Below are positions 25,421 to 34,248 of a stretch of DNA of 64,000 nucleotides, in pieces. The first letter of the stretch is position 1. Every line of letters begins with the position of its first letter. The position numbers were made by a program, and so were the translations under genes. The notes below the pieces were generated by a model, which was not told where the DNA came from, searched no databases, and was given only the letters and a program-made list of their open reading frames with translations. Origin of the DNA: JALYUA01 sp038239305. GTDB taxonomy: Bacteria; Acidobacteriota; Thermoanaerobaculia; UBA5066; Gp7-AA6. The DNA is taken from assembly GCA_038239305.1 (NCBI GenBank), contig JBBSEW010000006.1, positions 48,195 to 112,194 of the forward strand, given 5' to 3'.

Positions 25421-28327
25421 CTAGAACGTCACCCGGGCGCCGAACCGAAGGACTCGGGGACTCTGGATCGTCGCGATCCGATTCGCTGAGCCGACTCCCG
25501 TGCTCACCTCGCTCGCATTGTTCCTCTGCTCGATGACCGTATTCCCGTTCAACGCGTTGAACATGTCGACGGACACCGTGACGTTAGCCTGATTGGCGAA
25601 CAACCCGACTGCCTTCTCCAGGCGGAGGTCGAGCTGGTACAGATTATTCATGCGGAAGGAGTCCGAATTGCCGATCGCGGCGTTCTTTAGACCCAGCGGA
25701 GAACCGTCCGTCGCGACCGTGACGAAATAAGGAAGAACATACCCCTGCCGTCCATACATGTTTGCGGCCAGGTTAAATCCCAGAGGGAACTGATACATGG
25801 CGTTGACGTTGAACTGCCACTTGGAGTTGATGAACACCCGAGAACTGCGTGCAATGCCGTTGCCGCCGAAATAGACGGCGTCATCCGCGCAGGAATTGCT
25901 CCCGGTGGTTCCGACGGTGGATGGCACTCCGGACGCGTTGACAGTATTCGTCGGATCGAAACACTGCCCCTTGTTCTGCTTCCAATCCGTGTACGTGAAC
26001 GACCCGTGTGCCATCCAGTTATTGGATAGGCGCTTGGTCAGCTGGAGCTCCAGGCCGTCATAAGTGGTCTTGTATCCCGGTCGGTTCGTCTCCAGAAGGC
26101 CGGAGTTTCCGGCGTAGTCGGGCAAACCGTAGATCGGGCCCGTCTCTCCGATCACGTGTCCCCGGAAGTCGTAACCCAGACATCCGCCATGCGTCCCGGC
26201 GGTGCATCCGACGTCCGCCGGGCTCAACTGGACGAAATCCGACGGGCTCACGCCGACGAGAGAATAATAGATGACGTTCTTTCGGATCCGGTGGGTATAT
26301 GTCGCACCCACCGCGAGCTCCGGCAAGATCTGCTGATCGCCGCCAATCGTGAACTCGTCCGTCGTCGGCGCCTTGAGGTTTGGGTCCACCACATTCGGCG
26401 AGGTCGCGGAGTTCGGATGGGCAGGATCCACGTAGTTGGCGCTGATCAGCCCGCCCAACTCGTTCGGCTGAATCCGGTTATCCCCATTCAGGTCCGTAAA
26501 GTGGTAGTTGAGATATGCGACGTACCCGTTCGGGTTATTGAAGGATACGTTCCCTGTCCCGAGCTGGTCGGCGTAGCGGGAGTAGGACGCTTTCAGGAGC
26601 GTCGTCTTGTCGGCGGACAGCGCATACGTCGCTCCGACCCGCGGCTCGAAATTTCTCCACGTCACCTGGCTTGTTCCGCCTGGATAGCTGAGTGTACCCA
26701 ATAGCTCTGGAAACAGCGGATTTGCGGGTGCGACACTGGCCGCGTTCTTCCCGTATTGGTAGTCATAACGAACCCCGGCATTGACGGTCAGATTGGCCAT
26801 CGTCAGGGTGTCGCCCACAAACCCATCGACATAGTTCGTCGTCGCGCTGAGCACCTTGTTCCGTGTCAGGCGAACCCGGTCGTTCTCGAAATCGATAAAA
26901 TTTCCGCTTCCCGGCCACGCAGACAGCGAACTGAGATCCGCCTTGCGGTAACCGAACCCGAACTTCAATTCGTGACCGATGGAACCGGTGTTGAAGAACG
27001 TGGACGCGTTACCGCTCACCTGGTGTTGCGGTCGGTCCGTTCGGTACAACTCGTAGGAATTGTGCCAGACGCCGTTTGCATCCGTGACCGCATCGACCCC
27101 GAGACCGCCCTCCGGAAACAGCTGAAATCCGTTGCGCGCGTAGGAGTACGACACGTTTGCGAAGAAGGTGGACGAAAACACCTGAGAATCGTCGCCCTTC
27201 CATATGGTCGTCGGGCCGCTCTGGTCCCAGGAGGTCTCCTGAGGACGAGTCACCCCCGCGCTCCGGCCCTGCTTGTCCTTATCGCCCCGAAAAAAGAAAA
27301 GCGTGGCCGTGTTCGACTCGACTGGCTGAAGGTTGAGCTTTCCACTGATGTTCTCGAGGGTCGTTCGATCGATCGTCCCTCCCGTCAGCTGCCGGTTGAT
27401 CTGACTGCGGCCATAGCCGCCCCAGAGCCAGGCATGGTTGGCGATGAGAGCGCCTCCTGCTTCGGCGCCAAAGTCCTGGATTCCATCGATTCCGTCGGTC
27501 TTCGTGATTCCCTGGGCCTTTGCTTCATCCGGAATATTGGTTGCCTGATAGCGATGGTCCGTGATGAAGACGCGAGTCGAACCGTGCGCGGTGTTCGAGC
27601 CGCGTTTCGTCACCATGTTGAGGGTCACACCGGGAACGCTGATCGCCGGGTCCGTTCCGCCGGTCGTGACCTGCATCTCTTGAAACGCGTCGAAGTCATA
27701 ATAAGTCGGCGATCCACCGGTGGCCGTCATATCCGTGATCGTGACGCCGTCGACGTTCCACGAGTTCTGCGTTGTATCCGTGCCCTTTCCCGTGTAGTTG
27801 CTCTGCTGTCCGCTCTGGCTGCCGCCGACATTCTGGCGGTCCGTCAGAACGCCGGGGCTCATTTGCAGGATGACCCAGGGATCCCGGGCTGTCGGGATCT
27901 TCGTCAGCTCGTCCTGGGAGAAGGTGTGCCCCGACTGCTCCGTTCGAGTATCGAGGAGCGGCACTTCGGATGTCACGGTGACGGTCGCCGTGACCGCCGA
28001 CAGCGCCATCGGGATCTTGACCTCGGTGTTCTGGCCGAGAGCGACGATGACGTTCTCACGTCGAACGGAAGCGAACCCCTGCAGGTTCGTCGTTACGACG
28101 TAAGCGCCAGGAGAGAGATTGAGAAAATGGAACTCTCCTCGGGAGTCCGTTACGGCGGTCTGTTCTCCACCAATGCCGGTCAGGGCGACGGACACACCTG
28201 GCAGCACTCCGCCCTGGTCGTCGGCGACCCGCCCGTATATGTTCCCCGTCAGTGACTGGGCGCTCGATATGGAACACCCGATAACGATCCAGAGACATGC
28301 AAACAGCCACCACAATCGCTTCGTCAT
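25421..28327 (-). CDS. TonB-dependent receptor with carboxypeptidase-regulatory domain (Oar-like)
   Basis: Outer-membrane protein of 968 aa. A signal peptide (to about SSAQS, residue 25) is followed by a carboxypeptidase-regulatory-like domain (27-115: GNIYGRVADDQGGVLPGVSV, DSRGEFHFLNLSPGAYVV), a plug (about 118-260, including the GTDTTQNSWNVDGVTITD region) and a beta-barrel to the C-terminus, which ends RFGARVTF with the terminal Phe typical of barrel proteins. This architecture is the Oar type abundant in Acidobacteriota; ligands are usually polymers or peptides. The ATG has GAAAGGAGA just upstream. A short leader ORF and a small inverted repeat precede it. It heads the operon that continues with the sulfatase-like and VWFA genes, suggesting uptake or surface processing of a shared substrate. 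Confidence 0.93.
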   Translation of the reverse strand: MTKRLWWLFACLWIVIGCSISSAQSLTGNIYGRVADDQGGVLPGVSVALTGIGGEQTAVTDSRGEFHFLNLSPGAYVVTTNLQGFASVRRENVIVALGQNTEVKIPMALSAVTATVTVTSEVPLLDTRTEQSGHTFSQDELTKIPTARDPWVILQMSPGVLTDRQNVGGSQSGQQSNYTGKGTDTTQNSWNVDGVTITDMTATGGSPTYYDFDAFQEMQVTTGGTDPAISVPGVTLNMVTKRGSNTAHGSTRVFITDHRYQATNIPDEAKAQGITKTDGIDGIQDFGAEAGGALIANHAWLWGGYGRSQINRQLTGGTIDRTTLENISGKLNLQPVESNTATLFFFRGDKDKQGRSAGVTRPQETSWDQSGPTTIWKGDDSQVFSSTFFANVSYSYARNGFQLFPEGGLGVDAVTDANGVWHNSYELYRTDRPQHQVSGNASTFFNTGSIGHELKFGFGYRKADLSSLSAWPGSGNFIDFENDRVRLTRNKVLSATTNYVDGFVGDTLTMANLTVNAGVRYDYQYGKNAASVAPANPLFPELLGTLSYPGGTSQVTWRNFEPRVGATYALSADKTTLLKASYSRYADQLGTGNVSFNNPNGYVAYLNYHFTDLNGDNRIQPNELGGLISANYVDPAHPNSATSPNVVDPNLKAPTTDEFTIGGDQQILPELAVGATYTHRIRKNVIYYSLVGVSPSDFVQLSPADVGCTAGTHGGCLGYDFRGHVIGETGPIYGLPDYAGNSGLLETNRPGYKTTYDGLELQLTKRLSNNWMAHGSFTYTDWKQNKGQCFDPTNTVNASGVPSTVGTTGSNSCADDAVYFGGNGIARSSRVFINSKWQFNVNAMYQFPLGFNLAANMYGRQGYVLPYFVTVATDGSPLGLKNAAIGNSDSFRMNNLYQLDLRLEKAVGLFANQANVTVSVDMFNALNGNTVIEQRNNASEVSTGVGSANRIATIQSPRVLRFGARVTF

Positions 28328-28382
28328 GAATCTCCTTTCAATAGGTACGCGCTGGCTTGCCCTCTGCGTGGTGCGTCATGCA

Positions 28383-28399
28383 GTCACGCTCACTGTGAC
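28383..28399 (-). promoter_or_regulatory. GTCAC-N7-GTGAC inverted repeat upstream of the TonB receptor
   Basis: Five-bp arms around GCTCACT, located between the leader ORF stop and the receptor ribosome binding site. It could be an operator or an mRNA hairpin. The alternative CGTCA/TGACG pairing overlaps it. Confidence 0.35.
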
Positions 28400-28408
28400 G
28401 TGTTGACC

Positions 28409-28471
28409 TCATGCCCGGGCTCGATCGCGATTGAAAGCCGCTGGATAAGAAAGGTCAGCGGCGAGGGTCAT
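28409..28471 (-). CDS. Putative 20-aa leader peptide of the TonB receptor operon
   Basis: ATG at 28471 has CAGGAGGAAAC directly upstream, among the strongest ribosome binding sites in the window, and opens a 20-codon frame (start MTLAADLSYPAAFNRDRARA) ending in TGA at 28409. It lies 81 nt before the receptor ATG, with a small inverted repeat between the two. The peptide has no run of one amino acid, so classical attenuation is not obvious. It could couple or tune translation of the receptor, or be a chance frame behind a purine-rich patch. Confidence 0.4.
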   Translation of the reverse strand: MTLAADLSYPAAFNRDRARA

Positions 28472-28930
28472 GTTTCCTCCTGTAATCGAACAGCGGCTGC
28501 GTGAAAATGACGAATGTCGGAAACCCCAGAAGAGCCAGTCCTGTGCCATGGACAAAACGTCACGTAACTCGGGAACGTCTGCGGACGCAGCCGCTTAGCC
28601 TGTAGGTCAAAGCGGCGCATATTGCGCTTTGCTTCTGTCCCTTGGATCTCAGACCAACTTCTTGAATTGAAGTGCGGCGTCCGTTCGCCGATCGGTACAG
28701 ATAGTCGCAATGGCGCCGTCAGACACACCGCTGGCTCGGCCGGTGAAATCAGGTTGCCGTGTTGCGACAATGCCCCTTGTTTCAGGGCGCCGGTCTCTGC
28801 GGGAGACGTCGATGCGGCCGGGGGGCCGATTCGCGCTCGACGCGTTTATCGGCTCGGTACTGCTGGAAACGAGTGATCCGGACTCGCGAGCCGGAGAGGT
28901 TCTAATCCCGCCGGGTTCGAAGCACGGAGC

Positions 28931-29722
28931 TCAAGGCTGGCAACGGGGGCACCAGTAGGTGGAGCGCCCGCCGTCGCCCTGCCTCCGCATGCGGACGCGC
29001 GCGCCGCACACGAGGCACGGTCTTCCGGAGCGGTCGTAGACCCAGTAGCGGGGCCCGGCCGGACCGGCGCGCCCCGTCGTCGTGGTCCGCGCCGAGGAGC
29101 CCAGGTTCGCCGACATCAGTCTCCGCGCGGCGCCGATCACTCCGTCGAGCCGCTCGTCCGGAAGGGAGCCGACCAGCGAAAACGGCGACAGCCTGCTGAC
29201 GAAGAGGGACTCGGACTTGTAGATGTTGCCGATCCCGGCGATCGCTCCCTGCGCCAGGAGCGCCTCGCCGATCGCCGCAGCCGGCATCGCCTTCAGGCGC
29301 TCCCGTGCGCCCTTCGCGTCGAACAGCGGGGCGAGAACATCCGGCCCGAGTCGCGAGAGAGACGGGTGATGCGCGAGGTCCGACGGCGAGAGAAGCTCCA
29401 CGACTGGTGCGTTGAAGCACACGGTCACGAAGGATTCCGTTTCGAGGACCACGCGGGCGAGACGCTCGGGTTTCTGCCAGGCCTCGCCGGGACGGTACAC
29501 GTGCCAGGACCCCGTCATGCGCATGTGGGAGTGAAGGGCGCGTCCGTCGTCGAAGAGAAAGAGAAGGTGCTTGCCCCGGGGCTCCACGCCGACCACGGTG
29601 TGTCCGGCAAGATCGGCATGGCTCAGTTGCGGAAGAGGTGAGCGAAATTTCTCGATCCGGCGTCCCTCGAGCACGCGCGCGAGGGTCCGCGCGGCTCGAA
29701 GGATCGTGTCGCCCTCAGGCAT
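28931..29722 (-). CDS. nei: Fpg/Nei family DNA glycosylase
   Basis: A 263-aa base-excision repair enzyme that removes oxidised bases and nicks the abasic site. The N-terminus MPEGDTILRAART places the catalytic Pro and Glu right after Met; PEGDT points to the endonuclease VIII-like branch. The helix-two-turn-helix region is AGIGNIYKSESLF (conserved Asn and Lys), and the C-terminal zinc finger is CLVCGARVRMRR with CPRC near the end (CxxC and CxxC). It overlaps the 3' end of the helicase gene lhr by 8 nt, so the two are cotranscribed. The same lhr-nei pairing is known in mycobacteria, supporting a shared repair role. Confidence 0.93.
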   Translation of the reverse strand: MPEGDTILRAARTLARVLEGRRIEKFRSPLPQLSHADLAGHTVVGVEPRGKHLLFLFDDGRALHSHMRMTGSWHVYRPGEAWQKPERLARVVLETESFVTVCFNAPVVELLSPSDLAHHPSLSRLGPDVLAPLFDAKGARERLKAMPAAAIGEALLAQGAIAGIGNIYKSESLFVSRLSPFSLVGSLPDERLDGVIGAARRLMSANLGSSARTTTTGRAGPAGPRYWVYDRSGRPCLVCGARVRMRRQGDGGRSTYWCPRCQP

Positions 29723-32700
29723 CGGCCGGCTCCGAGGGGCGCACAGCGTGCCGGGGAGCCGTGGAGCGCTTCAAGAATCCCCGGCTGCCGAGCACGAATC
29801 CCGCTTCGCGTAGAGGAGATGCGAGGGGCGAGCCGGCCGGCGCGTCTCCGTCGATCTTCGAAATCAGGACCGCGCGCCGCCGGCCGCTCTCGACTTCCGA
29901 CGCGAGAGAGCGGGCGATGGCGCGCGCCGCCTCGCTCCGCTCCGGCTCGTCCGCAGGCAAAAAAGTCGTGAGGCTCCGCTCACCGCGCCCGGCGACCGCC
30001 ACGAGAGCGCCATCCTGCAGAATCACCCGAGCTCCCGCCGCGCGCTGGGGACGGCCCGCGGCGACGCTATCCGGCCAGGGAACTGCCCCGCCCCAGGGGT
30101 TGGCCGGGTCCGTCGCCGCGAGCGTCCACACGCGAGGCTCAGGGCCCCGTTCCCGCACGGATCGCAGCCGGTCGTCCGCCCCGGGCAGCGCGAATTGCGT
30201 GGCGCCGAGCCCCGCGACGAAATACCCCCGGCGGATGCGGCCGGCCTGCTCCATCGCCTGGAGCACCGGATAGACCACGGAGAATCCTCCGGCGATGCCC
30301 TCGGCATGCACGGCTTCGCGGGTGACGACCCCGTATCGCTCGAGAAGCGCGCCGGCGAGCGCGGTCCGCCTCTCGGTGTCGGAAGGACCGGCCGCGGTCT
30401 CCCCAGGCAGGAGGGACCAGCGGCCCTCGCTTCCCGGAGGGCCGCTGCGGCGCGAGCGGAACGAGCGCCCTCGGAAAGTGCGGCGGTCGTCACCGGCGCC
30501 GCCGCGCAGGTAGGACCGCAGCGGCGCCAGCGTGTCGTTGCCCGCCTCCCCCGCCCACACGAGATCCCAGAGCGCGCTCACGAGGTCGCCGGCGAACGCG
30601 CCCGTCGTTCGCTGCAAGTCGGAGAAAAAGAGCGCGCCGCGTTCCCGCAGGACCTCGCGCACGCGGCCGGCGAGCTCCCCCTCGGCGTGCGCGGTTGGAC
30701 GTGCCAGCAGCGCGAACCGGTCCGGCAGATAGAGCGCGATTCGGCCGTCCGACGGTCCGATCGGTTCGATGCCGCGCCAGATCACTTCGCCCGCGGCGCA
30801 GAGAAGATCGAGATCGGCCGGCCGGTATCCCGCCACACGCGCAGGCAGGATCTCGCTCTCGAGAACGGAGGCCGGCAGGGGGCAGCCCTGCAACTGCTCG
30901 ATCGAAGAAAGGAGCGCGTCGAGGCCTTTTCGCGGCGAAAGCACACCCTGCCACTCGGCGAGAAACCGCCCGAGCGCTTCGGGGAGGACCGGCTCCACTT
31001 CCCGGCGCAGCTTCGCGAGCGAGCGCCGTTTCAGCGTCCGGAGAACCTCGGCGTCGCACCACTCGCGCGTTCTCCCGCCGGGAAGAAACTCGCCCTCGAC
31101 GACCCGATCCTCTTCCGCGAGACGCTCCAGTACCGCGCGAACCGGCGCGACCGGCAGATCGAAACGGGACGACACGGCGTCCGCGAGAAACGGAGCGTGC
31201 GTGCGTGCGTAGCGGGAAACGAGATCTCCGAGGGGATCGCGGGGAGTTTCGAGAAAGGCCTCCGGGAGGCCGGGCGGAATCACGATGCCGAGCGCGTCCC
31301 GCAGCCGGGCCGCGTCCTCCGCCGCGGCGAACCGCCGCTCGCCGGCGATCGACACGGCGATCACGCGACGTTCCCGCCGCAGGGCCTCGAGCCACGAGGC
31401 CGCCTCGTCCGCCGGCTCCGCGCGTGCGCGGATCTCCTCTTCCGTGAGGTCACCGAGAGAGAGGAGCAGGTCGTGCAGGCCGTCGGCATGCCGGGCCCGC
31501 CGAGTTCCGTCGAGGCGCTGCAGCGAGAGCTCGATCGCGTCGATCGCGTCGGGATCGAGAAGCTCCCGCAGCTCGGCTTCGCCCAGCAGCTCCTTGAGCT
31601 GCGCCTGGTCGACGGACAACGCCTGCGCGCGGCGCTCGGCGAGCGGAGCATCGCCGTCGTAGACGAAATTCGCGACGTACGAATAGAGAATCGCGGCCGC
31701 AAACGGCGACGGCACGCGCGATTCCGCAGCGACGATCCGGATCCGGCGCGACGCAATTCTTCGGAGTATGTCGAGCAGCCCGGGAAGATCGAAAACGTCG
31801 CGCAGGCACTCTCGATACGTCTCGAGGATCATCGGGAAGGAGCCATAGCGGGCCGCGACGGCCAGGAGATCGGCCGAGCGCTTGCGCTGCGCCCACAGGG
31901 GCGACCGGCGCCCCGGGTGACGGCGCGGCAGGAGCAGGGCTCGCGCGGCGTTCTCGCGGAATCGCGCGGCGAAGAGAGACGTCTGGCCGAGGTTCGCCAC
32001 CAGCAGGTCCTCGACGCGGTCCGGGTCGGGCAGGAACAGCGACACGTCGGGAGGCTCGTCCGACTCCGGCAGGCGAAAGACCATTCCGTCGTCGGACCAC
32101 ATCATCTCGACTTCCGCGGCCCTCTCGTCGCGGAGCCGCGCGACGACGGCCATCGCCCACGGAGCGTGGACGCGCGCGCCGAAGGGAGACAGGACGCAGA
32201 CGCGCCAGTCCCCGATCTCATCGAGGTACCGCTCCACGATGATCGTTTGATCGCTCGGTACCTGCCCCGTCGCCTCCACCTGCTCCGCGATGTAAGCGAC
32301 CAGGTTGGGAGCGGCCCTCTCGTCGAGGGCGTGCTCGCGCGCGAGCCGGGCGCGGGCGTCGGCGGGAGTCGCCGCGGCAAGCTCCCGCGCGAGCTTTCCA
32401 ATGGCGCGGCCAAACTCCGGCGGACGACCTGGACGATCGCCGTGCCAGAAGGGCATCTTCCCAGGCTCGCCGGGCGCGGGCGATACGAGGACGCGATCGT
32501 GGGTGATCTCTTCGATGCGCCACGACGACGCACCGAGGAGAAAGACCTCGCCGGGGCGCGACTCGAAGACCATCTCCTCGTCGAGCTCTCCGACCCGCCG
32601 GCTCGTCTTGGGATCGCCGCCCGCCAGGAAGACGCCGTACTGCCCGCGGTCGGGGATGGTTCCCGCGTTGACGATCGCCACGTGTCCCGCCCCCTCGCGC

Positions 32701-34223
32701 GCGCGGATTTTTCCGCCGACGCGATCCCAGGTGATCCGGGGCCGGAGCTCCGCGAACTCGTCCGAGGGATAGCGCCCCGACAGCATGTCGAGCACGCCGT
32801 CGAAGGACGACTGCGGCAGCTCCGCGAACGGCGCCGCACGGCGCACAAGATCGAAGAGCTCGTCGGTCCCGATCGGAGCTCCGGCGGCGATCGCGACGAT
32901 CTGCTGCGCGAGCACGTCGAGCGGATTCCGAGGATAGAAGGTTTCCTCGACCTTCCCCTCGATCATGCGGGCCGTGGCCGCGGCGCAGGCGAGGAGATCT
33001 CCCCGGTACTTGGGGAAGATCACACCGCGCGAAATCTCGCCTACCGAGTGCCCGGCGCGGCCGATCCGCTGGATGCCGGACGCCACGGAGGGAGGAGCCT
33101 CGATCTGGACCACGAGATCGACCGCCCCCATGTCGATGCCGAGCTCCAGAGTCGACGTCGCAACGATCGCCCGGAGATCGCCGCGTTTGAGGCGATCCTC
33201 GATCTCCTGCCTTTTCTCGCGCGCGACGGAGCCGTGGTGGGCGAGGGCGAGCTCCTCGCCCGCGAGCTCGTTCAGCGAGTTGGCCAGGCGTTCGGACAGG
33301 CGGCGGCTGTTGACGAAGATCATGGTGGAGCGGTGCGCGCGGATGAGCTCCAGGAGCCTCGGATGAATCGACGGCCAGATCGACTTGCGCTGCGGTCCAG
33401 CGGCCGCCGGCCCCGATCGGATCTCATCGACAGGCTCTCCGAGCCGCGCCATGTCCTCGACGGGAACCTCCACGGTCAGGTCGAACGCCTTGCGGTGTCC
33501 GGCATCGACGATCGTTACGGGCCTCGCGGTCCAGCTGCCGCGTGGCCGGGGCTCTCCGCCCCCGAGAAGCCGCGCGATCTCTTCGAGCGGCCGCTGCGTG
33601 GCCGACAGGCCGATCCGCTGGAGAGGCTTGCGCCGGGCTTCGGGAGTCCGGTTCGCCTCGAGCCGCTCGAGGGAGAGGAAGAGATGCGCGCCGCGCTTGC
33701 CGGCGACGAGCGAATGAATCTCGTCGACGATCACGGTCTCGACCGACCGCAGGATCTCCCGTGCGCCGGACGTCAGGATGAGATAGAGCGACTCGGGCGT
33801 CGTGATGAGTATGTCGGGGGGATTCCGCGCCATGCGCGCGCGCTCGATTGCCGGAGTGTCCCCGGTCCGGATCGCGACGGCAGGCATGCGGAACGGGGCG
33901 CCTTCCCGCCCCGCCACCGCGGCGATGCCCGCGATCGGTGACCGCAGGTTCCGCTCGACGTCGACCGCCAGGGCCTTCAGCGGGGAGACGTAGAGGACGC
34001 GGCAGCGCTCGCCCTTCGGCGGCTCCGGCGAGAAAAGCAGGCGGTCGATCGACGCGAGGAAGGCCGCGAGGGTCTTGCCGGAACCCGTCGGAGCGAGGAG
34101 CAGGGTCGAGTCCCCGGCAAGAATCGGCGGCCAGCCTTTCGCCTGCGCCCGCGTCGCCTCCTCGAACGAGCCGGAGAACCAGCGCCGGACGGAAGGGTGG
34201 AACGCGGCGAGGGGATCGGCCAT
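29715..34223 (-). CDS. lhr: Lhr-type large ATP-dependent helicase
   Basis: A 1502-aa superfamily 2 helicase. Motif I is APTGSGKT (near residue 46), motif II is VDEIH, and helicase motifs continue with FVNSRRLSERLAN, TSTLELGIDMG and QRIGRAGHS. The winged-helix and Lhr-core regions follow (about 400-860), and the long C-terminal extension (about 900-1500) marks the full-length Lhr rather than the shorter ligase-associated form of roughly 820 aa. Known Lhr proteins move 3'-5' on DNA and unwind RNA-DNA hybrids in repair. It overlaps nei downstream, and the ligase/exonuclease pair lies 6 kb away on the other strand. Confidence 0.95.
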   Translation of the reverse strand: MADPLAAFHPSVRRWFSGSFEEATRAQAKGWPPILAGDSTLLLAPTGSGKTLAAFLASIDRLLFSPEPPKGERCRVLYVSPLKALAVDVERNLRSPIAGIAAVAGREGAPFRMPAVAIRTGDTPAIERARMARNPPDILITTPESLYLILTSGAREILRSVETVIVDEIHSLVAGKRGAHLFLSLERLEANRTPEARRKPLQRIGLSATQRPLEEIARLLGGGEPRPRGSWTARPVTIVDAGHRKAFDLTVEVPVEDMARLGEPVDEIRSGPAAAGPQRKSIWPSIHPRLLELIRAHRSTMIFVNSRRLSERLANSLNELAGEELALAHHGSVAREKRQEIEDRLKRGDLRAIVATSTLELGIDMGAVDLVVQIEAPPSVASGIQRIGRAGHSVGEISRGVIFPKYRGDLLACAAATARMIEGKVEETFYPRNPLDVLAQQIVAIAAGAPIGTDELFDLVRRAAPFAELPQSSFDGVLDMLSGRYPSDEFAELRPRITWDRVGGKIRAREGAGHVAIVNAGTIPDRGQYGVFLAGGDPKTSRRVGELDEEMVFESRPGEVFLLGASSWRIEEITHDRVLVSPAPGEPGKMPFWHGDRPGRPPEFGRAIGKLARELAAATPADARARLAREHALDERAAPNLVAYIAEQVEATGQVPSDQTIIVERYLDEIGDWRVCVLSPFGARVHAPWAMAVVARLRDERAAEVEMMWSDDGMVFRLPESDEPPDVSLFLPDPDRVEDLLVANLGQTSLFAARFRENAARALLLPRRHPGRRSPLWAQRKRSADLLAVAARYGSFPMILETYRECLRDVFDLPGLLDILRRIASRRIRIVAAESRVPSPFAAAILYSYVANFVYDGDAPLAERRAQALSVDQAQLKELLGEAELRELLDPDAIDAIELSLQRLDGTRRARHADGLHDLLLSLGDLTEEEIRARAEPADEAASWLEALRRERRVIAVSIAGERRFAAAEDAARLRDALGIVIPPGLPEAFLETPRDPLGDLVSRYARTHAPFLADAVSSRFDLPVAPVRAVLERLAEEDRVVEGEFLPGGRTREWCDAEVLRTLKRRSLAKLRREVEPVLPEALGRFLAEWQGVLSPRKGLDALLSSIEQLQGCPLPASVLESEILPARVAGYRPADLDLLCAAGEVIWRGIEPIGPSDGRIALYLPDRFALLARPTAHAEGELAGRVREVLRERGALFFSDLQRTTGAFAGDLVSALWDLVWAGEAGNDTLAPLRSYLRGGAGDDRRTFRGRSFRSRRSGPPGSEGRWSLLPGETAAGPSDTERRTALAGALLERYGVVTREAVHAEGIAGGFSVVYPVLQAMEQAGRIRRGYFVAGLGATQFALPGADDRLRSVRERGPEPRVWTLAATDPANPWGGAVPWPDSVAAGRPQRAAGARVILQDGALVAVAGRGERSLTTFLPADEPERSEAARAIARSLASEVESGRRRAVLISKIDGDAPAGSPLASPLREAGFVLGSRGFLKRSTAPRHAVRPSEPADA

Positions 34224-34248
34224 CGCCCCATTCTATGGAGCCGCGCTC

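Larger units (their letters stand above)
28328..28930. other. Gap between nei and the TonB receptor operon
   Basis: About 600 bp without a convincing long gene. The receptor-proximal third holds a short leader ORF and a small inverted repeat (listed separately). In 28480-28930 I see no RNA gene, repeat or recognisable gene fragment on either strand. Confidence 0.6.

Noticed and set aside
28480..28930. tRNA, small RNA or gene remnant in the nei-TonB gap
   Set aside because: No cloverleaf, no terminator and no recognisable protein fragment found by eye on either strand.
30195..33941. 1248-aa open frame opposite the helicase gene
   Set aside because: It is a shadow of lhr on the other strand; the product is Arg/Glu-rich without any recognisable motif.
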